Below, piece by piece: positions 1 to 23,500 of a DNA stretch of 64,000 nucleotides. The notes below the pieces were generated by a model. That model was not told the DNA's origin. It saw only the letters and a list, made by a program, of their open reading frames with translations, and ran no database searches. How positions within the stretch are numbered: position 1 is the first letter of the stretch; each line of letters opens with the position of its first letter. Position numbers and translations under genes: made by a program. Source of the DNA: Scatophagus argus (Eukaryota; Chordata; Actinopteri; Scatophagidae); contig NC_058501.1 of assembly GCF_020382885.2 (NCBI RefSeq), positions 14,584,501 to 14,648,500 on the forward strand, in the 5' to 3' direction.

Positions 1-1400
1 TTGAAAGACGGCAGAGAGCAACAGCATTCATCTCAAATTTCAGCTTAACAAGACATCAGTTTCTTATTTCCTTCTCTGAACTGAATGAAGTCTCTGGTGT
101 TGGAATATGATTCTTTTTTAGCAACAAAATTTCCATTGTTTGGGTTTTGGTTTTTTTAACAGATTTTCAGCATGTGAAGTCACCTCACTCTGGCTTTATG
201 AATTCACAAAGCTTCACCCCCTTCGGATATTTTAATCTACTCTAAAAACATTTACAACTACAGTCTCATGTAGCCCACGTTGTTTTTCTCTTTGCAACAA
301 ATTCTATAGTATAAAATTAAGTATCCTACATTGTCTGGTGTCCCATATTCAGCACTGACTGTGCATAGATCCAAATTACTGTTTCTATTTAAAAACAAAG
401 AACTTTATACCTAAGTTGTAGTTTATTGGGAAACTTCCTCCATTTCCTGTAGCAAACTTACTGGGCTCAGACTTCCTGATTCTAATAACCCAAGCTCAAA
501 AACATTTCTACAGATGGCAACTTTAATCTGATTGTTGTTAATGTGAATATCAGCCTGTGGTTGAGGTGTCTGCTGATTATTTGACCGGAGGCTTCATTTG
601 AAAGAAGTCTTTGGGTGAATATTTATTCTGTCCATCTGTGCAGAGCCTCGCTGACGCATTGACAATCTGTAAAGCCTTCACACAACAGATGACACCGTCT
701 GACTCAACTCAAACAAACACAGAAGGAAGTTTAACTTTTGTTTGTCCAGGGGAAGGTTTTTTTGCTTCTTTTTTTTTCCTGTATGCTGTTACACAGTTTG
801 ACATAATGCAACCAGCTTCCCAGTGCAGCCCGGCCCTCCAGGCCAACCTGTTCACTGTTTGCATGGACTGACCACAACAGAGAATTAATATTATGCTTCA
901 AGCAAGTAACAAAACCACTTTCAGGAAAGTGTTGAAATGAGTTAAGTTAATTTAAACAATAGTAAATTAATATTTTATTTTTTAATCATTTGTGTCTTAA
1001 GTGTCTAAAATGTTCAGGAAAGTAACAATCAGTATTTAACACTGTACTTGTCATTTTCTGTGAACATTTTCTGCAATTCAGAGGACAATATTATGCTTTT
1101 TACTCTAGTACATTTTTTAAATAAGATATATATATTTTTTTTTTTACTTTGTTCTACAGGTACTTTAACTTAAGTAACAGATCTGAGTAATTTGTCAACT
1201 GCTACATTCTTATAAATTCAGTATCTTTGGGTTTCAGACAGCTGGTTGGGTTAATTTTCAGTTTTTTCACAATTTTCTAAAATTTTTCAATTCAAACATT
1301 TGATAAATCAATAAAATAGAGAGCGAAAATACTCGTTCATTCAGTCAAAAGGCAATTGACAAATGAGGAATCCAACAAAGCTCCTACAGTTTAAATGATG
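1..1400. other. Intergenic DNA, no recognised feature
   Basis: A+T-rich DNA beyond the inferred TMEM245 transcript end. I see no splice pattern, repeat family or coding signal in it. Confidence 0.5.
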
Positions 1401-2836
1401 TTTATTGTTTCAGTGCATATCAAGTCATAAAACCGTACCAATTGAACACCACAGTAATTTAGCTGAACAGTGAAACTGTTGCTGAAAAACAGGCTTGTTC
1501 CCACACAGAACACACCACAGCCTTCCCAGCTAACACATTAGCCACGTAACACCAGTGTGTCACATTACATACACAGTTCATCTGTACAGCTCTTCTAGTA
1601 AAGCTTCGAGTGATGTAAACTACTGATACTCTGTTAGAAAAGTGCTCAGACTATGGAGTGAGCAAGTGCACGCGTGCTTAAGAAGTGTAATGACATTTCT
1701 AATGGATGTGAGGTGTGCAAGGTCAAAAACTAGTGATGAAGTCATGCGATGGCGATGACAGTCACACTCTTACCAAAAGTTATCACGAAAATACTCGTCA
1801 AAAATATCAGCGTATCTGGGCTTAAACATACTGACAGATCAGTTAGGTGTGTTGAAAAGCTTGCTTCCATCAATGAATGTGTGTGTGCGTGCACTCGTGG
1901 TGTTTTAAAAAAAAAACAAAAAAAAAAACCTTCATCTTAAAATAAATTAAAAAATGTAAAATCAGAATCCCTCAGTAATCCTCTGATGTCAGACTGTCGG
2001 CCAAACTCCCTGAAAGCAGGACGCCTGATCTGATCCACTGAGGTCGTCGTCATTGGGCTAAACTTGTAACAATTAAAAAAACAAACGAACGCAGAAGTAG
2101 ACTCAACTGCACAGATAAATAAAAAAAAAAAAAGTAAGAGTGGAGGCTTGGCCCAGCAGAGTGGGAGTCTGTCTAAGCAGAGATTTAGTGTTGCAGCTAC
2201 GATCACTAAAATGTGAATGACATGTGGAGTCATGAACTCCTTCTCTGGAGCCGAGCGTCCATGACAAGAAGTGCTCACTTCATGTTTACACAAACCGGCC
2301 TTGTTTACTAAGTCTACTTGAGCCTCCATGAGGAGAGAGGTAGGGAGTACAAACACTACACGGACACATCCTGTACCTGAAACACAGCCAGGGTGTGCAG
2401 AGTGGAAATAACGGGCTTTGTAGATAAAATATACCATCTTACAATTCACCACACAATATGTTTAGGCAGCTTTTCTTAAGATTACAAAATCAATTTAGGC
2501 ACTCAGCTCTGAGGGATGATGTGATTAGGCATCAGCGTCCCCGTCATTTGTAATCGTGAAGCCTGGTGTGACATCATTGGTCCATGTTTTGGATCGGGAT
2601 GAACGCTTGCATCTGTAATTTAAGGGTCTTGAGTGAGAGCAGCTGGCGCCATTTTGCTCAGAGGAATGGCTCTGGTAGGCAGATGGCATCACGGGTGACC
2701 AGCCACTACATCGCCACGTCTTCTCGGTTTGGAGCCAGGTGGCGCAGGGAGGAGCTGCGGGGAGGGGAGCGCTTCCCCTTAGGGATGAGCCAATGGGAAG
2801 CCAGATGACGTTCCTAAGGGACACACTCTCTGGCTC
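1401..2836 (-). other. tmem245: Probable 3' UTR of TMEM245
   Basis: The region after the TMEM245 stop codon contains no supported coding exon. A minus-strand AATAAA at 1406-1401 is a plausible polyadenylation signal and gives a 3' UTR of about 1.4 kb. A-rich runs near 1907-1930 and 2118-2131 (T-rich in the mRNA sense) lie within it. The transcript end is inferred from the hexamer only. Confidence 0.5.
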
Positions 2837-13529
<10,693 letters not shown>

Positions 13530-13629
13530 TCAAACCATTCTGTTTTCTTTTAATTATGTTTTTTACATTGTTTACTTACTGCTATTTCGATTTCTTATTA
13601 TACATACGTATGTCTATATATACAAGATG

Positions 13630-13633
<4 letters not shown>

Positions 13634-13682
<49 letters not shown>

Positions 13683-13699
13683 TTTTTTTTTTTTTTTTT
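13634..13699. repeat. (TA)n microsatellite followed by a T-rich tract
   Basis: About 19 TA units run from 13634 to 13672 and pass directly into a nearly pure T run to 13699. The tract sits just upstream of the TMEM245 promoter. Confidence 0.97.
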
Positions 13700-13823
13700 A
13701 GATTTTCCACCAAAAATGTTATTTAAAAGTTTTTCAAATGAATATCTTTGCATACTTGAAGTTTCAACACTTGCGTTCCATCAGAAATTCAAATTGCACA
13801 CATCCTCAAAATACTGAGGTTAT

Positions 13824-14000
13824 GGGGCACCCTGGTAGCTCACCTGGTAGAGCATAGGCCCCATATACAGACACAGAGCCCTTGGCAGTAGCCTGAACTC
13901 AACTCTGGCCTGTGGTCCCCCACTGTGCACCACAAATCCCCGAGACACCCAAAATAAAGGTCAAGAAATCCCTCTCCCCTTTTCTATGGCCCGACTCTGT
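13824..14000 (+). repeat. Degenerate tRNA-derived SINE-like element
   Basis: GGGGCACCCTGGTAGCTCAC followed by CTGGTAGAGCATAGGCCC resembles the A-box-containing tRNA head of a fish SINE in which 'tggtagagca' and 'ccatatacagag' follow each other. A weak B-box-like segment (GAACTCAACTC) lies about 40 bp downstream, followed by a C/T-rich body and an AATAAAGG-like motif. The copy is diverged and its 3' limit is approximate. It is not a functional tRNA: the acceptor stem and anticodon arm cannot be formed convincingly. Confidence 0.5.
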
Positions 14001-15050
14001 CTCACCGCGCTGTCTGTTCATGCACAGAAAGGTCTGTATTTTCACATGTAGGTTGTATTGTTATTTCTATAAAGCTTCCCTCATAATAAACACAACCATG
14101 GCAGTGGGAGGCATTTTAACATGTTCATCCATTTTTAATACAGGTCAAAAGGCTACAGTAACATGGGGGAAAAATTAGTCCATGTCCAAGCAAACTGTTC
14201 TTAAACCCACAGTTTGACTCTGTTCAATGTGTTATTGCTTGCTGTAGGCAACAGTAGCTCAGGTAGCAGTCTCTCTTTGTCTGCAAACACATTCACAGTG
14301 CCACAGTACTGATAAACAAACCCAACAGCCACCGTGCTTGAGAAAGTGGAAAAGAAACCTTCAAAAGAAATGACGCAAAAGTGAGATGAGCCAAGTGTGT
14401 ATGAACGCCAAACATGAAAAAAAAGTAATGAAAAGTGTTTACGTGGTAAATGCATACTGTAGAGTCCCTTGGAAACAATATTTTGTGATAGCACAAACCA
14501 CCGCATGAAAAGGATTTTTTCTTTTGTTTTTGCAAATAATGATATCCATATAAACAAACAGGGAAGAGGGACAGGAAGAGTGTGTGCAAACAGCAGAGAG
14601 CTGCTTCTTTCGTCCTCAGAAAACCTTTGTGTTTTAGCCAAGTTCAACAGGAGGCGCTGCCTTCTCATCCCCCAGTGAACAGTGGGGTTTTTGAAATCAT
14701 TCCCAGATTTCCCAGTGCATGCAGTATTTTGAAGACTTGTGACATTTATTTACTGGCATGTGCAGTCCTCATATTTTTTAAATACTTGGAAGCTATAATA
14801 AATACTGAAAATAACTGGCCTATTTATACTATAACACTACTTTTTTGTCAGATCTCTTGTTTTGTACTGACAACAGTACATGACACCTCTATAATATAGG
14901 CTTAATACTTTGTTAAGACCGTGTGTCGGAGTTCAGAGTAATGAATAGTCCTCTCTGTTATGTTTAATATAACTAATACTTTTAATATATCTAATACTTT
15001 GTGCAAAGCGCACACTTGAATGTGGCGTCAGAGAAAAATGGAAACTAATC

Positions 15051-15056
15051 TTTATT
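15051..15056 (-). promoter_or_regulatory. frrs1l: Candidate polyadenylation signal for FRRS1L
   Basis: Minus-strand AATAAA lies 74 bp beyond the FRRS1L stop codon. It would give a very short 3' UTR. Longer forms are possible and cannot be excluded from sequence alone. Confidence 0.4.
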
Positions 15057-15129
15057 GCTGCTTCATCTTATCTTCCCTGTTTTGTTTTGTTTTTTTGTTT
15101 TGCCAGCATTCGCCCTGCTGTGAGCTTCA

Positions 15130-17919
15130 TTATGGCGTTCCCATTAGTAAATAGAAGGTGAGGGCTACTATGAGCAGTAGGCAGAGGGGAGAGTTGAAGG
15201 TTTGGTAGGCTGTAGAAGGCATGAAGATGTCCTCATATTTATAGATACTGATCATGTGGTCGCTGACTGGAGGACTGTCGATGTCATGCCTCGTGATCGA
15301 GCCTGTTGGAAAAGGTAAGATGATGTAAAATGTCAAAAAACACAGCAGATGTGGTGCTAAAACTCAATCGCTTACCTTGTATGGCAGGTCCCCATGCAAA
15401 CAGGTAATACCATGACAGGTGTAAGTCCACAAGTGTTTCCTCCCTGGGGACGTATAACGGCCTTTTGAAGCGGCAGGTCACCCGGTTGTTCTCAAAAATG
15501 CCCTCTTCGTCTCTGGCCGGGTTCCTCTTTATTTCCTTTGCCCACTGGCCGACGTTGTAGAAGTGATGAATCCTCACACGTCCGTTATCATCATGGACGC
15601 AGCCCATGACGTCGTCTCCTCCCTGAGGAAATTGGAAGGAATGAAGAACTTTGTTCCAAAGTGAGTCATACGTTTCTTGAAAAGAAAGGTAAGATTCCGG
15701 CATAAAATATAAATCTAACACATGGGACAGACAAGATACGGTTGTTTTTCATACACATAAGCCCCAGTGTTTATTTTCCCAGAAACTTGTCACATAATGA
15801 CTGAAGTGATATGAGACTAGAGACATATTTTGACCGCCTCATAGCAAGAGGGTCCCAGGTTCGAATCCATTGCCCCTAGGTGTGAGTGTGAGAGTGTGTG
15901 TTGTCTGTCTTTGTGTGTTGGCCCTGCGATTGACTGGCGACCAGTCCAGGGTGTACCCCGCCTCTCGCCCATAGTCAGCTGGGAGAGGCTCCAGCTCCCC
16001 CGCGCTGGAGCCTCCCCCTTTTAACAAAATGGATCATAACGCACATCAGCACCATGTGTGGGATTTCCATTGTTGTGTTGTAGGAATGAGCAATATTAAC
16101 AATAATAATAATATTTAGTTCACCATCAACTAATCTTCACTTGACATGCAAGTCTAAGTCGAAGCGTTGACAATTTTTAAGTACTCTGAAATCTTAGTTT
16201 AAAATTTCAAAAACTGACAAATAATATAAAAACTCCCTTAAAATGTCGATGCAGATATCAGAAGATAAATGATAAATACTGACCCAGTAACCCAGTCCTC
16301 GTTATGTGGCTATAACATTTGATTGCATTTATAATGTTTGTAAATGTAAACACCTTAAAACACTTTCAGTTTCCTTTTGGCTTCTGATTCTCTAAGCAGT
16401 GATTTCCTATGACCCTCATCACAGATAACAGCTTCAGTATCAACATGAATTGTGACCACTTCAGCCAGAGAACAACTTTCCCTACTCAGATTATTACCTT
16501 TGAAGGACTGTTACTGAAAGTATCCTGTATTTCACAGCTATAAACCAAAAAATAAGAGGAACTTCAGAAAGCATAATTTTGTGAAACAGAAATTATTTAT
16601 GCCTTAGTCTCTCTTAATCACCTTAATCATCTCGTCCTTTCAGCCTGCCACACGCTTCTAGTGGTTCATCAGTAACGATTGAGGGAAATTACTTTTCTGT
16701 TGTTGCATATTATGCCTCTAAAGCCTGCGAGCTCTGACGCATCACTTTTTCGTTCATGTGTTTGATTATAGGCTATGTGTTAATGCAATAACTTAGCCTG
16801 ACAGGACAAATAACACAAATACATGTTGAGCTGTAACCTACACTAGAGGCAGGAAGTCCTTAACAAAGTCTCAGGTTGTGCAGCTGCTCACCATTTTCTT
16901 GTCCGAGGAGAAACCTACGGCCACCCAGCCGTCCGTGTCTGCGCTCATCTCGTACTCCACATCTGTCCCGATGCGACGATAACTCAGGAAGTAGTCACAC
17001 GTCTCTGCATCGCACCCTGGCTTTCCATATCTGTACACAGACAAATGGGTAGAAACACTCACACGCTCACTTTAGCAAAGTAAGGGCCAAATTTGTGCAC
17101 TTTTTAAAAAACTCGACAGTGCTGGTCCATGCTCAGCTCCAGTTTTCTGAAGTCAGGCCACAGCATCTAGGACAGAGCAGCCTGGGGGAATACAGCTCCA
17201 CTGGAGTTCTGATTTTTCAAAGTAAGATCTGGCAAAAGATGCATCATTCTCTAACCTTATGCAGCCTTTGGTTACTCCACAGTCGCTGACTTTGATCTTG
17301 GCAAAGGGATCCACTGGTGGAGCAGTGGGGAAGGGATAACCTGCAAAAATGCAAAAGCGGGAGTCTGTTGGTTCCACTCAAAAACAACTTTTTGTGTAAG
17401 ATACAACCAAAAGACTAACTGGGGGGGGGGCAGTCTGCTCTATGTGTGTGAGTAAGTGTGTGTGTGTGTGTGTGTGTGTGTGCGCCTTGGAGGGCCTGGG
17501 CAGCTCCCAGCGGGGAGCTGGCCTGGGTGCTGAAAGGCCTTGCACAGTGGTGGACACAGGTTGGATCCAAGGCAAAATAAACAGTATATAGTATATATAT
17601 ATAGTATATCTGTTTGTTTTTCTGTGCTACGCGCTTGTGGCCTGTTAGGAGGTTATTTATTGCGCAGGAGATGTAAACAAAACCCTCCAGTCTTGAGTGC
17701 GAGACTCTTACCGTCATCGGACAGATATCTGGACTCCAGGAACTCGGAGGCGAAGGTGCTGTAGGAGTCCTTGTGCGGCTCCTGGTGTCCCGGCTCTCCT
17801 GCGTGCTCCCCTTGGCCGGCCCGGAGAGCTCCCTCATCGGTGGGGCTCGGCGCGACCCCCCACCATCCGCTATGGATCAGCAGCACCAGCAGCTGCACAA
17901 GCCTCCGCAGGAAAAACAT
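15130..17919 (-). CDS. frrs1l: FRRS1L, DOMON-domain AMPA-receptor biogenesis factor (5 coding exons)
   Basis: Coding exons are 17919-17712, 17340-17256, 17030-16892, 15622-15376 and 15302-15130. They join to 283 codons plus stop; the human protein is about 293. The N-terminus has a hydrophobic signal-like segment ([17 protein letters not shown]). Next come [20 protein letters not shown], then [20 protein letters not shown]. The DOMON domain covers roughly residues 85-215 ([20 protein letters not shown], then [16 protein letters not shown]). The protein ends in a hydrophobic C-terminal segment ([18 protein letters not shown]) that fits a membrane anchor. The start is the only ATG in frame (17919). 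In mammals FRRS1L is an ER protein that assists AMPA-receptor assembly, and its loss causes epileptic encephalopathy. It lies upstream of TMEM245 on the same strand, the same adjacency as in human 9q31. All junctions are GT-AG and in frame. Confidence 0.97.
15833..16025 (+). repeat. tRNA-derived SINE-like repeat with internal deletion, in FRRS1L intron 3
   Basis: A perfect B box (GGTTCGAATCC, 15858-15868) follows CGCCTCATAGCAAGAGGGTC. The downstream body reads GTGTGAGTGTGAGAG, then GCGATTGACTGGCGACCAGT, CCAGGGTGTACCCCGCCTCT and CAGCTGGGAGAGGCTCCAGC. This is the body of an extremely common fish repeat. The usual middle section between the tRNA head and the GTGTGAGTGTG part is missing. The 3' end forms a strong hairpin (see findings). 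Confidence 0.75.
17457..17482. repeat. (GT)n microsatellite in FRRS1L intron 1
   Basis: Thirteen GT units follow a looser TG-rich stretch. A ten-base G run lies just before it at 17421-17430. Confidence 0.95.
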
Positions 17920-18350
17920 GGCCAAAAGAAAAAGAAGCGACGAAAAGACTAGAGCAACTTGTAATCAAATCGGATCCTCATTACTGTTTGAATTTCGGGA
18001 TCTTCGCAGGTTACCCATCGCAGCGTCATCAAAACCATCTCCGCATCCTAATTGCCTGTTTGGCTGTTCATTCGCAGGGATGTTGGGGGGGGACTCGGAG
18101 CCGATGACCTTGTGATTTAGAAGCTAATCCAACCCGAAATTACCCAGACTCATGATTTTAAAACCTAATTCAACTACACGCCCATAATCCTCGCTCAAAT
18201 CCGAATCCAGATGCCTACGAGAGCTCGTTAATCTTCACATACATATCAGCCGGAGTATTGGCCGGATGAATGGTTTCGCCCGACCTCCTTCTCTTCTTCC
18301 TCTTCAGTCAATCACAGTAACGTCCAATGAGGAGCCGATACGTGCTGCCA
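17700..18350 (-). promoter_or_regulatory. frrs1l: FRRS1L first exon and upstream promoter region
   Basis: The coding part of exon 1 (17712-17919) is CpG- and G+C-rich compared with its flanks, and CpGs continue upstream to about 18350. Two CCAAT boxes suit NF-Y: 18324-18328 on the plus strand and ATTGG at 18257-18261. No TATA box is evident. The transcription start cannot be placed. Confidence 0.4.
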
Positions 18351-20470
18351 TCAGGATCAATCAGTTGGGCATTATGGTCCTCTGTCTGCACAGAGAGGTC
18401 GCCTTTACAAAGCACTTCACACTCAGTCCTTCAAAGATCTGGAGCAGGATAACCATGCACACATCGCTCAAAAATCGTGGCCAAAGGTGAACAAAACAAA
18501 AGCAAAACATGAACAGGCTTTATCCAAGGCCATAGCGAGCCCCTAAGCTTAGACACAACACACACACACACACACACAAAGTCTATAATATTATTTGGTA
18601 TACTATTTGGATTTTTCCATATTTTTCAATCAGATTTTCTATAAATTTTATCAGCAAACGCGTGAAGCTGTTTTAAGGCCACATTCAGGCTCTCAGGAAT
18701 GACATTCTGCTGGAGAAACATCCACATTTATACTATTATTTATTTTTATTAGTCTGAAAGTAGCTACATTTAAATGTGTACTGCACGCAGTGTCGTCTAA
18801 AAGTACTGAAATCAGCTCATAAAATACCTGCCATGTTTCTAATTGCTAATTGCTTCATTTAAATCATCCTGTTTTCCTATTGCACTCTCTCCAGTTTGAA
18901 AAAAAATCTGCCAAATAAAATGTGTGTTGTGCGTTTGTTTAATGTTGTGCAGCTCAGCTTCGGTTTGTGCGTTTGGCTCCCGGTGCCAGTGCAGTCGGTG
19001 AGCACTGCAGGTGTATCTGCTGCACTGTTGAAGGTGTAAATTCACACACGGGTTGCAGACAGACCGGAAACCGTGTGCTAATGGCCGTGCATTGTTTCAT
19101 CTGAACAAAAGGGAGACTCTTTTCAAAAACATCATCAGACAACAGTCGCTCACATCCTTGAGCTGTTACTGCATTCTGGCCCCTTTCAGTGGTTGTACAC
19201 AATCCTTCCACTTGATGGCGATATAAAGCCATGTTTTGAGCTTCATATTCAGATCGACTATGAGAGTCTCTCTTTAAGCTATTATTTTATCTGGTTTAAC
19301 TTTTCTGTGTCATATCAGAAAACACCACCACTTTCCGATGCATGTTTATATCATTACCATGAAGTTGAAAGAAAAATTTTAAAAGATTTACCCACATACT
19401 TGTAAGGATTTGAGTCACTTCTGTGTGGTTCTGTCCTACAGAAATAACAGTTGATGAAATCCTGGTAAATTTAAATACACTACATTATCTCCAGAGTTCA
19501 TTAATAGAGAGGAAATCTGTCCCATCTGTAGCCTTTTGATAGATTACCACCATGCCCCTTAAAATGACTCATGAAGACACACAAGGGTGACAGTGAAATG
19601 AATATTTTTACACTTGATCTGCATCCATTCATCATCATTCTCTAATTTCTTCAATGCTTTGATATTTCGTGAGTCAGTCCACTTGGTGTGCACTCACCGA
19701 ACCGTAAAAGTTTAACTTATGATGGCAGTCAAACCTAAATGTAATACTTAACCTTGAAACGATTTTATAAAAGTGTGCAGACGGTATACAACTTATTTAA
19801 TCTACTGTCACGCACATTTACTTGCATGTAAAGCCAGTTCGGACTGCTAAATTAACAAAATGACTGAACTGATTAAATAGACCATATAATATAAGAAGTT
19901 AAATCAGTCGTTTACTTTTGTTCATTGTTCAGCTAAAACTGCTGGCATTGAAACCTTGGGAGGCTGACAGACTGTGCTCTTCATGTCTGTACCCTGTAGG
20001 TGATGCTGTTGTCACACAATCTGATACAGACCGAAACCATAAACAGACAACAAGGAGTGTCAGAGAGATTAAAGGCTCAGCCTGGCAATATAAATGTTTT
20101 TAGAATCTGAAGTCTGCTGAATATCTGCAGAAAACCCATAACAATAGAAACATACGGCATGTGATCACTTTGTCATTTCTGACTTTCCATGTATGATCCA
20201 GCATGTGCCCATCCCTGCTTATAATTTTACCCCGGACTGTTTGAAGAGAATCTACTCATGCATTTAAAACATGTGGTTTTTTTTGTTGTCATGCGTGTGA
20301 ACATACTTGCGTGTGTGTACATACAAAAGTGTGTGACCTTTCACCCTTCCTCTCTTCACAACGTCCCTCTCTACACATACAAATCAACCTGATCAATCAC
20401 TCCTCTTGTTTTGATCCACCCAATTATCCCTTGTTAATCCTACTATTATTTCTACTTCTACTTCTACTCT
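18351..20470. other. Intergenic DNA without recognised features
   Basis: A+T-rich DNA upstream of FRRS1L. It contains a short CA tract (about 18561-18579) and no open frame, splice pattern or repeat that I can identify. Confidence 0.5.
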
Positions 20471-20473
20471 GAC

Positions 20474-20478
<5 letters not shown>

Positions 20479-20549
<71 letters not shown>
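20479..20549. repeat. Long (CT)n microsatellite
   Basis: About 35 uninterrupted CT units, followed by a C run. More CT/GA tracts follow within 300 bp, at 20691-20704 and 20745-20763, the latter as GA, so the area is a simple-repeat cluster. The open frames read through it are artefacts of the repeat. Confidence 0.97.
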
Positions 20550-20551
<2 letters not shown>

Positions 20552-23500
20552 CCCTTCCCAATTACCATTCTGTGTAGGGGGCAATGCTTGCTGGGTAATG
20601 AGGGACTCTGGGCATACCAATCTTATCTTAATAGCCTTAAGGGGCCACTCATTAACACAAACACTCACTCTGTCTCATATACACACTCTCACTCTCTCTC
20701 TCTCACTCACACACACACACATCTGTCCCAAACATCATCCCATAGAGAGAGAGAGAGAGAGAGATGGAGTAACAGAAAGAGAGAATGAGTGAGGGACTTG
20801 ACAGAGACGGAGACAGAGAGACGAAGGGGACGGTGGGAGAGAAGAGATGAGGAGAGGGTGAGGCAGGCAGGTGGGGGGGAGGGAGGGGGGCAATGGCTGG
20901 TAAATGTCAGCAGTTTGTCTCCTGGGCCTGAGAGACGAGTTAGTGACAGCAGGAACAATGGCCGCTGGATTCATTCAGAAACACAGCTGCTGCGAGTGCA
21001 CGTCTGGATCTGTCTTCTGCTTGGCCATCAACCGGCACTTGTAAAGGCAGAGCTAAACACGTACACACACACAAACACACACTAATAGAAAAATGCATGG
21101 TTGGTGCTCATCCAGCAACACACACAACTGTACGTCTGTGCACATATATTAATCCTTTCATGTTATGTCACGGCTGTCAGTCAATAACAGCCCCTGCAGA
21201 CTCATGAAGATGGGCCAACTGAACATAGGTCCTGTATACTCACATCTGTATTCTGTATTCTATATTCCTCTTATTGACAACTAATCCCAAGAAAGGATAA
21301 AAAACCAACAATAAATCGATCCTGCTAACAAATTGTGTGTTTTTCTGTCTTGCGAAACAAGCAGTGATAGGCCTATGTCATTTCTCGCTGCCCACATGGA
21401 ACTCACAGTCACAGTTTGGGGAACAAGTTTAAAATCTTTTTTTATTGTGCCATGGGTGGAATTTTTTTTCTTCATCCAGAGTAAAAAATAAAAATAAAAA
21501 AAACTATAGGAATTATGAAAATAGCTTCATAACAGCAATAAATGCCATGAAACCACCCTCTGGGTTTTTCAAAGATCACCAGATATTATCTTACAGAAAA
21601 ACTTTGCTCTGACCTGAAACAGTAATTCGTGAGAGGCACAGTTGGGGCTATCCCACGCTGTGCTCAGTAAAATACCCACTAGTGCACCATATGCAAATAG
21701 TCAGCAACAAAACCACTATTTGTGTGGTTTTGCAACCCCTAAAAAAATTTCAGCATCAGGCTGTTTTTAGAAATTATAGTGACCTTTTAAACAAATGAAA
21801 CTATTTATTTGTGTTTCTTTTTTAGAGACAGGTTGACATATTGCTGTTTTTTGTGTGTTTTTTTGTTTGTTTGTTTGTTTTTATCTTTTAAAGGGATTTG
21901 TGGACAATAAGTAAAATATAGAATCACTCCAGCTTTATTCTTTAATCCAGGTCTGCTTCCACGTTGCCTCCTGTGGTATTTCACCTCTCCTCGTTCTCTT
22001 TGTTCTCTTACTGTTTGGCAGCTCGTGTCTAATGCTTGTATGCATCGCAGAACTGCAGAGGTATCATTTTATTCCCTGATGGAACTGCAGAAATAAAGCC
22101 ACACATGACGATACCTCCCGCCTCATTCTCTACCGGACAGGAGCTAGATCACCTATCGACTCAGCCCCTCTTGTAACACCAAGCTATTACCTCTGTCTTT
22201 AACTCTCTCTCACACACAAACAGTCATAAAGCAGGCCTGTGATCTAGCTGCAGGGTTTCATTTAGCAGTTGTCAGAAATCACTTTACTCACAGACAACAG
22301 TAAGCACTATTGGCATGTTCATCTGTCTGCAGAGCAAATGCTCCTCCACCCTACCCCTCCCACCTTCACACACATAAAGACACACATCTTTAGTGTGCTT
22401 ATTACACTTATAAGGTAATTTTCTGTACCAGTGGGATATGAACAAAAGCATGTCTGTCTTTGTCTCATTTGCATACATTGTTTGCTTTTTGCAGTTTGTC
22501 TGTTGGGGTCTCTGTGTTTACCAAAGGCTGAAAGGTTCCATTGTGCTGATGAAATATTTGCTTTAGAGATAAGGTGGCACAGATGAGACATCAATCAGCA
22601 CTCGTTAAACACCTCCAACTGTGGTGGCACACACATGCATACACACACAAACACAGAGGCACACATTCACATGCACACACACTTGATCACATGTACATGT
22701 TTGGCTGACAAACACAGAAAAATGCATTTAAGCTTTGAATGTGTCTGATCTCATTCCAGCCTCTCATGCACTGGTTTCCTGCCATGTGAGCCACACTCAA
22801 AGCTTGTATTGACAGCTGACTTAAAATGTTTGTTTTCAGTAGAGTTATCCATTAAGCTGTGACACTGCTGTCTCTCCATACAGACACACCGACTAACCAG
22901 GGCCTTAAGTAGTGATTATGGTGTTGGGCAGTGGGAGCTGGGGGCTGTACTGTCATTAGTCTGGTTAATCAGAGCCTTGCTCCAGGTTAAGCTCCACATC
23001 CTCAAGAGACAGGCTGATGAGCTGAGAGCCGTGCCCAGCCTACAGGTCTCAAGTCTGGGCTCCAGCGGCTCCCCTGGCCCCTGCCTGCTCCAGCCAGTAA
23101 TCTATAACTCTCCCCTGGAGCACAGTGCGGAGGCTCAGCCTCCTGGACAACACTGACACACGATGCATGGTAATGAGACACACAGAGAATGACACACTGT
23201 CACACACACCTGTTCGCACACACCCACACTTCCCACTGATGCAGAGTTTGCAATCATCACTGAGTTTCTCTGAGTATGCTTTGCCTGGCTTCCAAGAGCA
23301 GTGTATCATGCTCAGTCGCACTCCAAAAACAAGCGAGTTCCTCTGTGTCTTACCAGTTAGCAGTGACCTTGACTTAAGGACCAATGTGATTCAACATGTA
23401 AATGCTTAACTACCCCTGTCCGTGGAGCGCAATAATGACCAGCTCAGCAGAATGAGTGTATAATGACCACAGGGACTGTTGGGTTTTCAAATGGGAACTA

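Noticed and set aside
1937-2452. 171-codon minus-strand open frame downstream of TMEM245
   Set aside because: It lies in the inferred 3' UTR, has no recognisable domain and contains low-complexity Phe/Leu runs from A/T tracts.
13824-13925. Possible tRNA gene
   Set aside because: A-box and B-box-like words are present, but no cloverleaf forms and the sequence is that of a SINE head. The same applies to 15833-15880 and 57806-57870.
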